Shown: piece after piece, positions 27,201 through 37,400 of the stretch
Layout: each line of letters opens with the position of its first letter
How positions within the stretch are numbered: the stretch's first letter is position 1
DNA from: Galbula dea
Lineage: Eukaryota; Chordata; Aves; Piciformes; Galbulidae
Length of the DNA: 64,000 nucleotides
Assembly (NCBI GenBank): GCA_013399015.1
Contig: VWZX01010418.1
Span: 808,874 to 872,873, forward strand
Reading direction: 5' to 3'
Program-made: the position numbers and the translations under genes
Notes under the pieces: generated by a model
What the model saw: the letters and a program-made list of their open reading frames with translations, nothing else
Databases searched by the model: none
Told to the model about the DNA's origin: nothing

Positions 27201-28876
27201 AGGCAGGAAGCTACTTTTTCTTTTTAATCATTAATTTTTTAATTGCAAAATATGCTTCAGTAACAAATCAGTGCTTCATGGAGTTATAAAAGGAGAAATC
27301 TGAAGGTCAAGGAAAATGGGCAGATGCCTGCACCTATTTCTAAAAATTTTTCTGTGGCTGATATGCCAATGATTGGTAAAGTAGAGAACAAACAGAAAGA
27401 TGCCACTTGGAAGAGATGAAAACACTTGATTTCAATTATGTGGAAGAAGCCACATCTGTGGAGCATGAACATAAGCAAAGAGCTTCAGTTTTCCAGTTGT
27501 CAGGCAATAAGTAACATGGTTAGCTATCTGAAGACAGAAGCAGGCATTCTACATGTGGTGTCATGGCCTGTTTTAAGGTGTTCTCTACTTGTTTGAAAAG
27601 TCTTATTCTGTCTTCTCTGGTCTTTTAAGATAAACAGAAAATACAAAGTTGTCAAAAGCTCAATTATTCTTAGCTACTCAGAGAACCTGGAAAAACTGGC
27701 TTTGGAATGGATGGCCAAGGTATACTTTGGTTTTGTCTTAGCATAGCACCTGGGTTTGTTTTGTTGGTCACACTTCCCCCCTTTGTTTTTTTCACAAAAA
27801 GAAATTGGTATTAATGGCACTAATCATTGGATCAAGATATTTATCAATTATATTAAATGTTTAATCTGTTTAATTAAGAAATGAATCATAGCAAATGCAT
27901 CTATACCAAGCTAGGTTTGGAAATAAGCACCATTGCTGGCAAATAAAACTACAATACTTTTCCGTATTATTCATAATGTTTAGTGGTTTTTTGGTTTTGT
28001 TTTGGTTTTTTAACCTAATATAATGATTCCATACCAACATAACTCCATGTATTTCAAAAGAGCTATAAATGCTGGGCTTACCTCTCCACTGAGGAACACA
28101 TTTTCTACTGAGAATTCCCTGCTGAAGCCTATAATTACAGGGTGCCATGCTGATCTAGCTGAGCACAGTATTGGGACCCATATGTGTTTTGACTGCCAGA
28201 GCCACAATCCTCCACTTGGCCACACAACTCCTAGTTACTAACTGACATTTTCAGGGATTTCAACTAATGATCAAATCCAGCTAACAAAAATCAAGATCCA
28301 AAGGTTCTTTTCACTTGTAATTTTTCTACAGCACAAATGAAAACAGTCCCCTCTGTCATTGATCTTTTCCTATCGTTTGAGCAATGGATGTGTTGAAACA
28401 CTGCTGTTAGACAGGGTAGGAATATCACTGCTGTGCATCAGGAATAAAACAAATAAGACAAGACAGTAAAAGAAAAAAAAAAATGCTTTCTTGCTGAAAC
28501 AGACCAAATCACAGCATGGAACTTTATTACAGAATTTTGACAGCAAAGCACTAATTTGCTTCTTTGAAAGATGCAGATTTAATCAATAAATCTCCAGCTG
28601 TCAGAGTAAATCCTTTAGGAAAATGAACCAAAAGAGAAAATCAGAATTCACTCTTCTTTCCAGAGCACATTTGAAACATTTTACTTTTTCTCTGCTATAG
28701 CTTATTTTTAAGGTATTGTGCCCACACCAAAGTCATGCTGTATTTTCATTATCTAAACATGTCAGTGTTCCTGTGTTCCCATTCCTTAAAAAATACTTTA
28801 GTAAATTAAAAACATAAGAAAGCTTCAGTGAAACAGGGCAGTATTTCTGCACAATTTCAGTTCTATCAGGTACTTC
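21263..28876. other. Gene-free AT-rich sequence
   Basis: No gene or clear transposon. Short T-rich tracts occur at about 21599-21617 and 22297-22313. Open frames reach 114 codons (minus strand, 22142-22486) and 102 codons (minus strand, 26521-26829) but show no family signature and no plausible exon structure. Confidence 0.55.
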
Positions 28877-29088
28877 AGTATCAGAAATAGTGTGGCCAGC
28901 AGGACCAGGGAAGTGTTCATCCCCCTGTACTTGGCACTGATGAGGCTACACCTTGAATACTGTGTTTGGTTTTGGGGCCCCCAACACAAGAAAGATGGGT
29001 TTTCTCTTGAAGAGGACAAACTGCTGACATCCTGGACTAGACTGGACTGAGGTCCTCTTCCATCCATTTCCCTATCATTTCCCCATCA
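28877..29088 (+). mobile_element. Internally deleted CR1 LINE
   Basis: Positions 28880-28980 encode the CR1 ORF2 segment SVASRTREVFIPLYLAL, followed by LHLEYCVWFWGPQ, in one open frame on the plus strand. From about 29030 the sequence jumps to words typical of the CR1 3' UTR (a TGGACTAGA-like start, then GAGGTCC and CCATCCATTTCCCTATCAT). The C-terminal ORF2 part that normally lies between them, several hundred bases, is missing. This is therefore a CR1 copy with an internal deletion, ending directly at the start of the LTR that follows. Confidence 0.75.
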
Positions 29089-29436
29089 TGTTCCCCTGCA
29101 GTGCAGGAGGGCAGGGTTCTACCTCAGGAGTGGGGTTTGGGAGAGGGGAAAGGTGGAATGTAAGAATTGTGTGTGGGTTTGCACAGTATGAATGTGTTCT
29201 CACCCTACCTGGATTTGATTTTGATTTTGTTTAGATTAAATTTGTCTGGGTTTTTTTCCCCTCCCATGTCCGGTCTGTCTTTTGCCCATGACTATAAGTG
29301 GTGAATGGGCCCTCCCTAGCCTTAGCTTGGACTCTTGAGCCCTTGATGTGTTTTCTCCTTCCCATCTCATCAGAATGCAAGAGTAATGAGTAAGCTGCTG
29401 TGTGGTTTGGCCACCTGGGGAGGCTAAACCACAACA
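29089..29436 (+). mobile_element. ERVL-type solo LTR, second copy
   Basis: It has the same layout as the LTR at 18871-19219. There is a GGAG/GGGG-rich stretch, then TTTAGATTAAATTTG (possible ATTAAA polyadenylation signal, about 29234) and TTTTTTTCCCCTCCCATGTC. CGGTCTGTCTTTTGCCCATGAC follows in broken form, and the element ends at GGCTAAACCACAACA. The last 31 bases form an imperfect hairpin: GTGGTTTGGCC pairs with GGCTAAACCAC with one mismatch. The inner end differs from that of the first LTR, so they belong to related but distinct subfamilies. The 5' boundary is a best guess. No retroviral coding sequence adjoins. Confidence 0.68.
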
Positions 29437-30364
29437 ACAACTGGGAATGCTTCTGGATAAAAAATTCTCACTCTAGTTACAATGGTTATTTGCTTGACAC
29501 AAGATTCAAATTGAGGAATGCAAAAACTTACATGTGGATGACCCTTTTTGGTTCAAATGTTAACAGAAGATGCAGCTGCACCATTACATCCCCTACTTAT
29601 CCCTTCTGCCCAGAGGAATGGTAAGGATTTGGGCTGGGGAGCAAGGGAGAGAATCTATCCTCTGCAAAGGCATATCAAGGGAAAAATACATGTCCTCATA
29701 GGACAGGCAGTATGTTCAATGTTAAGAGGATAGATGTCACTAGGAAAGGGAATAGAATAATGAGTACAAAACTGAATTTGAAATACTTTGTTCTATCATG
29801 CCAGGGAGAAAAACAGTATCCCTATCACTACTCAGGAGACAGTCAGCTGTATTTTCTGAAACTTTTACTCTGTGAAGCAATTTTTGAATCATGACCTGTG
29901 GTCATTAAGATGCAAAGTACCTCTGTTCAGACAGAAATAAATGAATCCAGGTAAAAAGTTAGAAATGATTAAGAGATAGGTATCAGCTTAAAAAGAAGCT
30001 TTTTTATTTTTATTATTTCAGATGGTATCATCTCAAACACAAAGTATGATACCTTAATTTTTCAAAGACAAATATTTTAAAGACTTCACATTCTATTAGT
30101 CACAATGATGCTTTAATTTATTGGAGAAGCAGCACCTGCATTCATCTAAAGTTTGAATGGAGCAGACAATGAAATACTTAAAAGGAATGGAAATCCTCTT
30201 ACATACCTACTTGTTGAATATTCAGCCACACATCTTTGTACTTTCTCCAGCCCTCTGCTTCATACTTAGGATGAACTTCACACAAGCACTTTAAGCTACC
30301 TTCTCTAAATCCCTCCTCAAAATTTCTTATTTTCCATGGTGCCTATAAATACAGAATACAGAAG
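29437..30364. other. Gene-free AT-rich sequence
   Basis: No gene or transposon recognised. There are short open frames only, and a T-rich segment at about 29999-30015. Confidence 0.5.
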
Positions 30365-30480
30365 AGGAGATGGAAAGGACCACAGGAGGTCATTTATCCA
30401 TCTTCTTGAACCAGAATCCTGACGGCTGCTGCAGTCTCCACAGTGACAGAAAGTCTTCCTGGATCAAAGTGAAGAATATC
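30365..30480 (-). mobile_element. Possible degraded CR1 3' end
   Basis: The plus-strand words GAAAGGACCACAGGAGGTCA followed by a TTATCCATC-like stretch match the order seen at CR1 3' ends read in reverse (GGAAGGGACC...GGTCATCTAGTCCA). No octamer tail is visible and the similarity fades within about 100 bp. Chance similarity is possible. Confidence 0.3.
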
Positions 30481-30904
30481 AGTACTTTCTGAATATTCCC
30501 TTCTCATCTTTCACACCTGTCCTTTAAGGAAGGAGTCAAAAATTATGTCCTTTAGTCTAGTCCATTGTAGAAATGAAGAAACCTTTTTCTTTCTCTGTTG
30601 GTGAAGCCACTGCAATACTAGACCATTAGCAGTGGTGACCATTTACTTCACACAGGCTTCTGTTACCTTTTATTCCCTTGCCTGTTTCTTCATCTTTTAC
30701 TCAGGCAGTAAACACCTAACCCTAGTGACCAAGGTTGTGCTTTATGTGCACCTAGAAATCAGATTGGGACTTATTTAGTAGTATCTTCATATGTATAGAT
30801 GGTAATAAGGATTATAGTTGTCAAAAGGTGAGAAAACCATGAACACCTACTAATTATTTCAGAGAATTATAAAGCTAAGCAATGTTGGCTAAGCAATGTT
30901 AGTA

Positions 30905-31425
30905 GCCAGCTTGGATTTGCCAAGAATATTGCCAAACCAGTCTAATTTCCTTCTACAATTTGGTAATGGGCATTTTAGAAGAGAAGTGTTAACTGCTTAG
31001 ATTTTGACCCTTTCTCATATAATATTCTTACAAGCAATGTGAGGAAAACCAGATTTGAATTGGATGTTCATACAACAGATATAAATATGACTGAGTTTAT
31101 CAGATTAGTTAATGAAGCACTACATTTACTGCAAAATCAAAGGATGGAATAAGCAGGGTGATGCAGAGGTCCTGCATCCAGTATCACCCAATATTTTCTC
31201 TAGTGATGTAGATGACAGAACAGAAAGTGTGCTTGCCAAGTTTGCAGATCATAGCACACTATGAAGGACTGCAAAGATATTGAAAAATGGGATAACAACC
31301 AAAAAAAGAATGTCAATAAATTAGGTAAGTGATTTGGAAACAAACAAGTGTTAGTCAGTATGGGAGTGAGTGACTGTGTTCTTAGGCAGGAAAAATCAGC
31401 TTCAGAAGTATGGTATGGAAAGAGT
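30905..31425 (+). mobile_element. Ancient CR1 LINE reverse-transcriptase relic
   Basis: This follows the reverse-transcriptase region of old amniote CR1 elements. GGATTTGCCAAGAATATTGC is the CATGGATTTGTCAAGAACAA-type block. TTTTGACCCTTTCTCATATA is the degraded 'AFDTVPHD' block, followed by GATATTGAAAA-type words. At 31160-31265 there is a relic of Q-G-S-V-L-G-P...I-F-x-x-D-x-D and then TTTGCAGATCAT. In active elements that last block encodes F-A-D-D, whose aspartates bind the catalytic metal; here the second Asp codon has become His. Stops and frameshifts are frequent. It is a long-dead copy from an early wave. Confidence 0.78.
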
Positions 31426-32139
31426 TTTAAATGACCTATATGTATGAAAATCAAGTGGGGTGTAGGTGGCTTACACACACCCAATATACTTCATTCATTC
31501 TTTAGTCAGCCCAGGAAAAACCCAGCCAATCACCTATATAGATGAGATAAAGCAATGGTTTGAAAACAGGAATTAGCCTGAAAGTAGGTGATGGCCAGAT
31601 CATTCACAGTTAGGAGTTTGACTGATGTTACAGGAGCCCTCCTAGTGGGAATTTCAGACAGTTCTGGAAATTACCCCATTGTCTAATCCAATTTGTACAG
31701 CTGGAAGTGTTAACACCCTGGGTGGAGTGTCCCAAAGACTGCTCTTGGAGGTTTCTCCTGCACAGTTTTGCATAGGCAAGACATTTGTAAATAATCACTA
31801 TAAATCATTCCTGCAGAAAGGATCTTGTAGGACAGTCTTTTATATACAGTTAAGATATTGAAGAAATATTTTCTATATAATTAAGGTATATAAATAGCAA
31901 TGAATTACACAAGAGCTGGCTGATGACTCTGGACCATGGACAAATGGATTATAACAAGTGGGAAGAGCAGTGGTTCAAGGGCTTCACCCCATGCAGCTGA
32001 AGATTCTGCTGCAAGTGCTTTTTCAGTGAAGACTTCTGTCACCACCAGGCAGAGACCAGACATGACCCTCACAATTTTTTATTTTCTTTTAATCAAACAT
32101 TCTGTCTGAGTGTTTATGCAACAGCAGGATGAAAAAAAC
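31426..32139. other. Unexplained segment between two CR1 relics
   Basis: About 710 bp lie between a CR1 reverse-transcriptase relic and a CR1 C-terminal relic on the same strand. No LTR ends, octamer tail or open frame above 60 codons can be seen. It could be an insertion of an unrecognised element into one CR1 copy, or unique sequence between two separate copies. Confidence 0.4.
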
Positions 32140-32610
32140 CCCAAAGGTCTATTAAAAAGTAGTATGGAAAAAGGATTTAAGAATCATGGAGGACTGCTAT
32201 GTGAGTTTCAAACAGGCAAATTCTGTTTGGGGATACCTAACAGAAGCACAGCCTACAAGAGAAATGAAATGATCCTTCTGCTGCTCCCAGTGCAGCAATA
32301 CCCAGATGAGGGCCTAAAACTGAATCTGTTCATGTCCACAACAGACAGGATAGGAACTAATGAGTGTAGATCAGAGCAAGAAGGATTCAAGGAAATAAGG
32401 CAAAGCTCTTCAAAGAAAAGATCCTGAAATGCTTGCCCAGGCTGCCTAGAGTTGTGGTAATAGCATTTCTATTGCTGCCCAAACTGTTTCTTAATGTCTT
32501 CAGATATTTATCCTGTGTTAAAGAAAAGCCTGCCACAGGACAAAGGAATTCTCTAGGTTACCTCTTGTGGTCCTTTTCAGGTCTGTGACTCTGACATATT
32601 GTAGAAAGTG
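32140..32610 (+). mobile_element. Ancient CR1 LINE C-terminal relic and 3' UTR
   Basis: At 32215-32320 a frame reads like the CR1 segment I-N-R-S-x-A-x-K-x-x-E-x-I-L-L-L. At 32436-32470, TGCCCAGGCTGCCTAGAGTT is the W-N-R-L-P-R-E-V-V region in degraded form. At 32548-32600, CTCTAGGTTACCTCTTGTGG and then TTCAGGTCTGTGACTCTGAC parallel a CR1 3' end. A 105-codon open frame (32110-32427) crosses the element but does not follow the ORF2 frame throughout. It may be the continuation of the copy at 30905-31425, because order and strand agree. Confidence 0.5.
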
Positions 32611-35600
32611 AAGGGAAAAAAACGTTTATTAGATAACATTGAAGTGTTTGAAGTGAATAAATACAGAATGGTGGAGTAGTCTGTTAGCAATGTCACCAAA
32701 TAATCTGCAACAAGGATGTGCTTCTTGACCATTTGAGTACCTTTACCCTTACAACCAGTGAAAATCTCTGTTCTATTTTCTCCCCAATGAATTCCATGAT
32801 ATGCAAAATGAAAGAAAGAATTAAGCCAGATGTTTCTATGTTACTAATAGAGTCTATAAGGCCATTAAGTTCACTGTGACTAAAATATGCTGTTATAGGA
32901 GCTTTAATTCCTCAAGACATCATATAAATAAAGAGGCATGTTTGCTCCTAGACACATTAGCAGATGAATAACCAAGCTTATACGTGTGTAATGAATGAAT
33001 AACTCCTTTTAGTCCCTGGAGGTCACACAGACAGTAGATACTATAATTTTCTACTGAAGAAGTGCCTGTTTCAAGGACAAGCCCATGAATTTCCTGTGGT
33101 GTGAATCAATACCATCATGATGTGCTTATCTTGGGTCTGTCTGCAGCAGGAAACCCCTTTTGGTTTTAACTGAGAGAGCTGCCAAATATCATGCCTCTCA
33201 CACAATGCTCGGACATTTGGCAGGAACGGTGGTGACTCCTGCAGCCTGATTATACAGAGGGATCTGAAAGAAATGGCTTACAGCATGGCCCTGAGTCTGA
33301 CAGCAGGAACCAGTCTCAAGCCTGTCCTCTTCCCTCCAGCTCACATGAGCAGCCAACAAAAGGGGTAAACTCTACCAGCAAAGAGACGTGGTCCAAATCT
33401 GACTCTCTTAACTCATCTCCCAAAGGGGACTGGAGCAGGGAAAAAAAAGCTGCCCAGAGGAGAATAATTTGTCAGAATAGAAGATGACAGACAGGTGCAT
33501 TGTTCCCTATTCCAGGAAGGCTATAACAAAACAGAAGGTGAAATCATACCTTTAAATATACTCTTTAATCTACTCAGCCTGTTTGCCAATGACACAGTAG
33601 TTGCTGACATTAATGAAGACAGAGGAACACAAGCCTCTCTATGAGACACCCAGTGAAGGTGAAAGTCCAGAGAAGATCTGTGAAGTATATGCTGCTGCCT
33701 GTGGAGCCATAGACTCACTGCTTTTTATGCCTGAGAAAGCCTGTGGTCCTGAAAGCACAGTCTGAGTCTTAGAACCCATCTCATACCCCCGTGAGCTCTC
33801 TTTTCTTGAAAATCATTCTCTCTTAGCTCTTCTGTACCCATCAGCTTACTATAAGAAGATTCAGCACCATCTCTGGCAGCATATTCTCTTCCACCTGCTC
33901 CACATATTTCATTATGTCCAATACCTTTCTCCCTCAGACTTCTCTAGACTCATGTTAATCCATGTGAACATAATTTAAATTCCTTCCCAGAGATAAGCAT
34001 CATCAGCCTTTCCCACACTGTTTGGAGGAATATAGCAAACAACTTACCTTTTTAAACACAGATTCTGTTACTGAATTCTTATTGAATAATTATCACCAAA
34101 AGATATGTGCTTTTTAAAGAAATATACATGAGAAAAATTAAGTGAATTTTGTGAGGTTCTGACAATTTTGAGTGGCTTGGTGGTCATTGACTCTTAAGAG
34201 TAGTTTTTATACTTTTATTAGCAACTCTACACTCACTCCAAAAAAATATCCCCCAAAGACTGATAAATAAGCTATATATTAGAATTTAACCTGAAGAAAT
34301 GTCAGGTTTTGAGAAAACCACAGCATTCAAGAGATCTACATCTTCAGCAACTGTAATCTCAATTAATGAGTTCAGATGCAACTTCAGAAGTGTTTTAATA
34401 ACAGCCATTCCAATATATTTATGACTGACATGCTTTTTCTGCTGAGAAACCTTACACCTAAGATAGCACAATATAACACCTACCAGCTGCTGCATTATCT
34501 GTAGTGGTATCCACCCACTTTATTGAGGAAAATTGCATATGAACCTCTGAGAGAAGGAAGATGCTGTGTGTGTGAGTGTTGACGAAGAGCCCAATGGGGT
34601 CAGTGCTCTAATAGCACATGACAGACAAAACATTTGGAAGCGGACATCATGTTGGGGGATGAAGGCTTGTTTCCTTGTTTTTGCTGGGGTTTGTGCTTCT
34701 AGTTTTTTACCTCCTGGTCCTTGTGTATTTTCTCTAAGTCAAAGGAGACCAGTTTTCTGAATGCTGGCTTTTCCTTTTCCTCAGGAGAAAAACACATTTC
34801 TCTAGTGTAACTGCTAGCGACGTTGGTTCTTCTTATTACAGGCAGATGACAAACGCAGCAGCTGAGACTGTACAGTGTAATCTGACTGACCTACATTTCA
34901 CTAAGCATCAACCTTCATAGGCTTTAAATGCATTGTTCTCTACTTTCAGCTCATTTCAGCATTCAAACTAAATTTTCCAAAAGTCTCCCCACAGATGAGG
35001 AAGATTTCATTTCCCAGTCAGACAGAGTAATGGCTTTTTGTGTTTATTTACAGTACGTTGCAAGTTTGAGTCAAATGTCACCTAGCAACTGCAACATATC
35101 ATCCCCTTTTTCACTGTTGCAACCAATCCTAAAAAGACCAATGCACATGTGCAGTTTGCTTCCTGTCAGTACATCCTGTTGAATGGGATAAAGTTATGCA
35201 TGTTTGGTATTTTACAGGCCTGAGAGAATGAAATGGATCAAATAGAAGAGAAATTAGTTTTTTTCAGATCAGTCTTATGATAAAACATTATTGTACCATA
35301 TCTGAATTCTTGAAGTGCATTCAAAAATATTCAGTGAAATCTCATCCAGAATGGAATTTTGCTAATCTTACACTATAGTATCCTAGGCACAAATCAATTA
35401 TTATTATACAACAATTTGTTTAGAGGATAGATAGATACAAGTACACATATATGTACAAGTCAACATAGTAATAGTTCTAACCTATTCACTTCATTCTTCT
35501 TAATACAATGATTTTCAATAAGAACATGCTAGAATAACAGTGCACTAGCTAAAGGAACACTGCTTAGTCAATGTTTCTATCTATTGATCTACCTTTAAAA

Positions 35601-36589
35601 TATCCTGTTGTTAAAATATTAAAACATCTCACTCCTCCACTGAAAGGGCTATCCAGATGGAGGGAGAAAAAAAACCACCTTGGAGAATGGGCTTTTTTCT
35701 TTGTAGGATGTTGATATTAAAAGAACTCTTCTGAGAAATAAAAGAGTTTTAGACACTTCCAATATGTTTGCCAATTTACATGAGCACTGGAAAACATGAA
35801 AATGGCAGTGACAGAGAGTACATGCCTTGACTGCAAACCATGCCAAAGCTGGCTGATCTGATTCCAAGTGTAAGAGGTTCCATGGCTTCTTGTCCTCAGG
35901 ACTACAGAGTGGGCTATGATGAAGGTGGTCCTTTGGCACTGTAGGTCTGCTGGGTGCATGACCTAGATTACCAGCTTGCAGCACAAACCCACAGCCAAGA
36001 ATGGTGCTTACCATTCTCTTGTCAGGCAGAATTATACATCTGCATTTTAATTTGCTCATGGCCACTGTGAATGTTAAAATGTAGAGAAAACAAGAACACT
36101 ATTGCACATCTCTTGCAGTCTTCTGTAATGACTCTTGTTTCTTTTTGTAATTCAACTACTGTTCTTCAGTGCTGCTTATTCTTTAAAAATTAGTATATCA
36201 TTCTGGTTTCTTAAAGCAGATTATTTTCTTGAACTCCTCTAGAGTACACATTAACCTTCCTTCTCCTATATGCAAGTAATAATAATGTAGCTTAACCATA
36301 ACCTTCATTAAATAGAATCCCCCCAAATCATACTACACAGTGCCAATATTTTTATTTTAAGCTAGATCTGCTCTTATTTTCACTGACAACATTACTACTG
36401 TTGTGAACAGATGCAGTTAGTTTTGTAGCTGAAGCATCTTAATCTAGAAGATAGTTATGGTTATCCCTGATAATAAAATTAAAAATCTCTATCTGCCAAA
36501 AACATTTATTATTTCTCAGTCTCTGATTGCCCAAAATGCTATTCCAGTGCTGCTTCTGTGGGCATGTATCAAGATGAGAAAGCTAAATC
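32611..36589. other. Gene-free AT-rich sequence
   Basis: No gene or transposon is recognised. An 8-bp perfect inverted repeat (TGCCAAAT at 33180, ATTTGGCA at 33215) encloses a 27-base loop. The 138-codon minus-strand frame at 35649-36065 has no family signature. The patch at 33170-33420 is less AT-rich than its surroundings but is not recognised. Confidence 0.5.
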
Positions 36590-37400
36590 AGGAGACACCA
36601 TTACTAATGTGCTAATTACATTTGCCATGCAAGGCTTCAGGGAAGCCTGGCATTCCCTGGGGAGCTAGAATTACATGCTGAAAATCACTCAAAAGGGATC
36701 ACATATCACTTGATCAAAATAGGTGCTGAGAATTCATTTTATCAGAATTAACAGATCACAGCAAAAGAGTGTTAGTTAAAATCATCCTTCTGGTTATAAC
36801 TCCATAGACTAATGTCTTCCAGACAGGCTGTGATTAACCCATAAACACACCTAGGGAGAAAAAGCTCACGGTCTTGGTTCAACTCTGTTTGCATTGACTG
36901 CTTGTCACTGTTATTAATTAAACACCCCTCATTTTGAATATCAATAATTCAACTTCCAGAATATTTTTGTTAATGAAAGCCTCACACCTACAGGATGTGT
37001 AAAAATTAACCTGCTATGGCACATCTATTTGTAGGTAATGCCAGGCAGGGGCCCCTCGTCTTGCTCTTGCATCCTCCCTCTACAGAGGCCACTCTGTTAT
37101 TCATCAAGCCTTGTTTTTCTCCCTGCCTTTGACAAGCCAAATGGCAATATTCATTTGGTCTGCTCTACCATCACAGTCTGATTTGTAACCTAACTGCTCA
37201 GCTGTCAGCTTCACTACAGGTCATGTTTTATTTTAATAAAACTGTGGGAGTGAGACAATTTCTTCTACAAGCCCAGCCAAGGCCTGGAGCTTCCCTAACT
37301 GAATCCATTAAGGCTTTATTACTAACTGATCTTCAAGATCTATTTAAATATGAAGTGTTAGTGATCTGACATGGCACTGAGAATAAGTTTAATTGACTTT
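36590..37400. promoter_or_regulatory. Candidate conserved regulatory block
   Basis: This is a repeat-free block dense in homeodomain-type and other developmental binding words: CTAATTAC (about 36612), TATTAATTAAAC (about 36911), ATCAATAATTC (about 36941), CAGCTGTCAGCTT (about 37199) and CATGTTTTATTTTAATAAAACTG (from about 37223; the last is a near-palindrome of two TTTAT/ATAAA cores). Simple repeats and CR1 pieces, which appear on both sides, are absent here. It is typical of conserved enhancers in vertebrate gene deserts, but that is inference from composition only. No gene target can be named. Confidence 0.3.

Noticed and set aside
18871..29436. A complete provirus bounded by two LTRs
   Set aside because: The LTRs differ clearly, especially at their 3' ends, and no gag, pol or env similarity is seen in the 10 kb between them.
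33565..33620. A reverse-transcriptase-like LFANDTVVAD stretch
   Set aside because: Only about ten residues resemble the catalytic box, the neighbouring sequence does not match CR1 or any other retroelement I know, and it is probably coincidence.
35649..36065. 138-codon minus-strand frame as a gene
   Set aside because: No recognisable motif, an overlapping frame in the same strand and no splice or promoter context.
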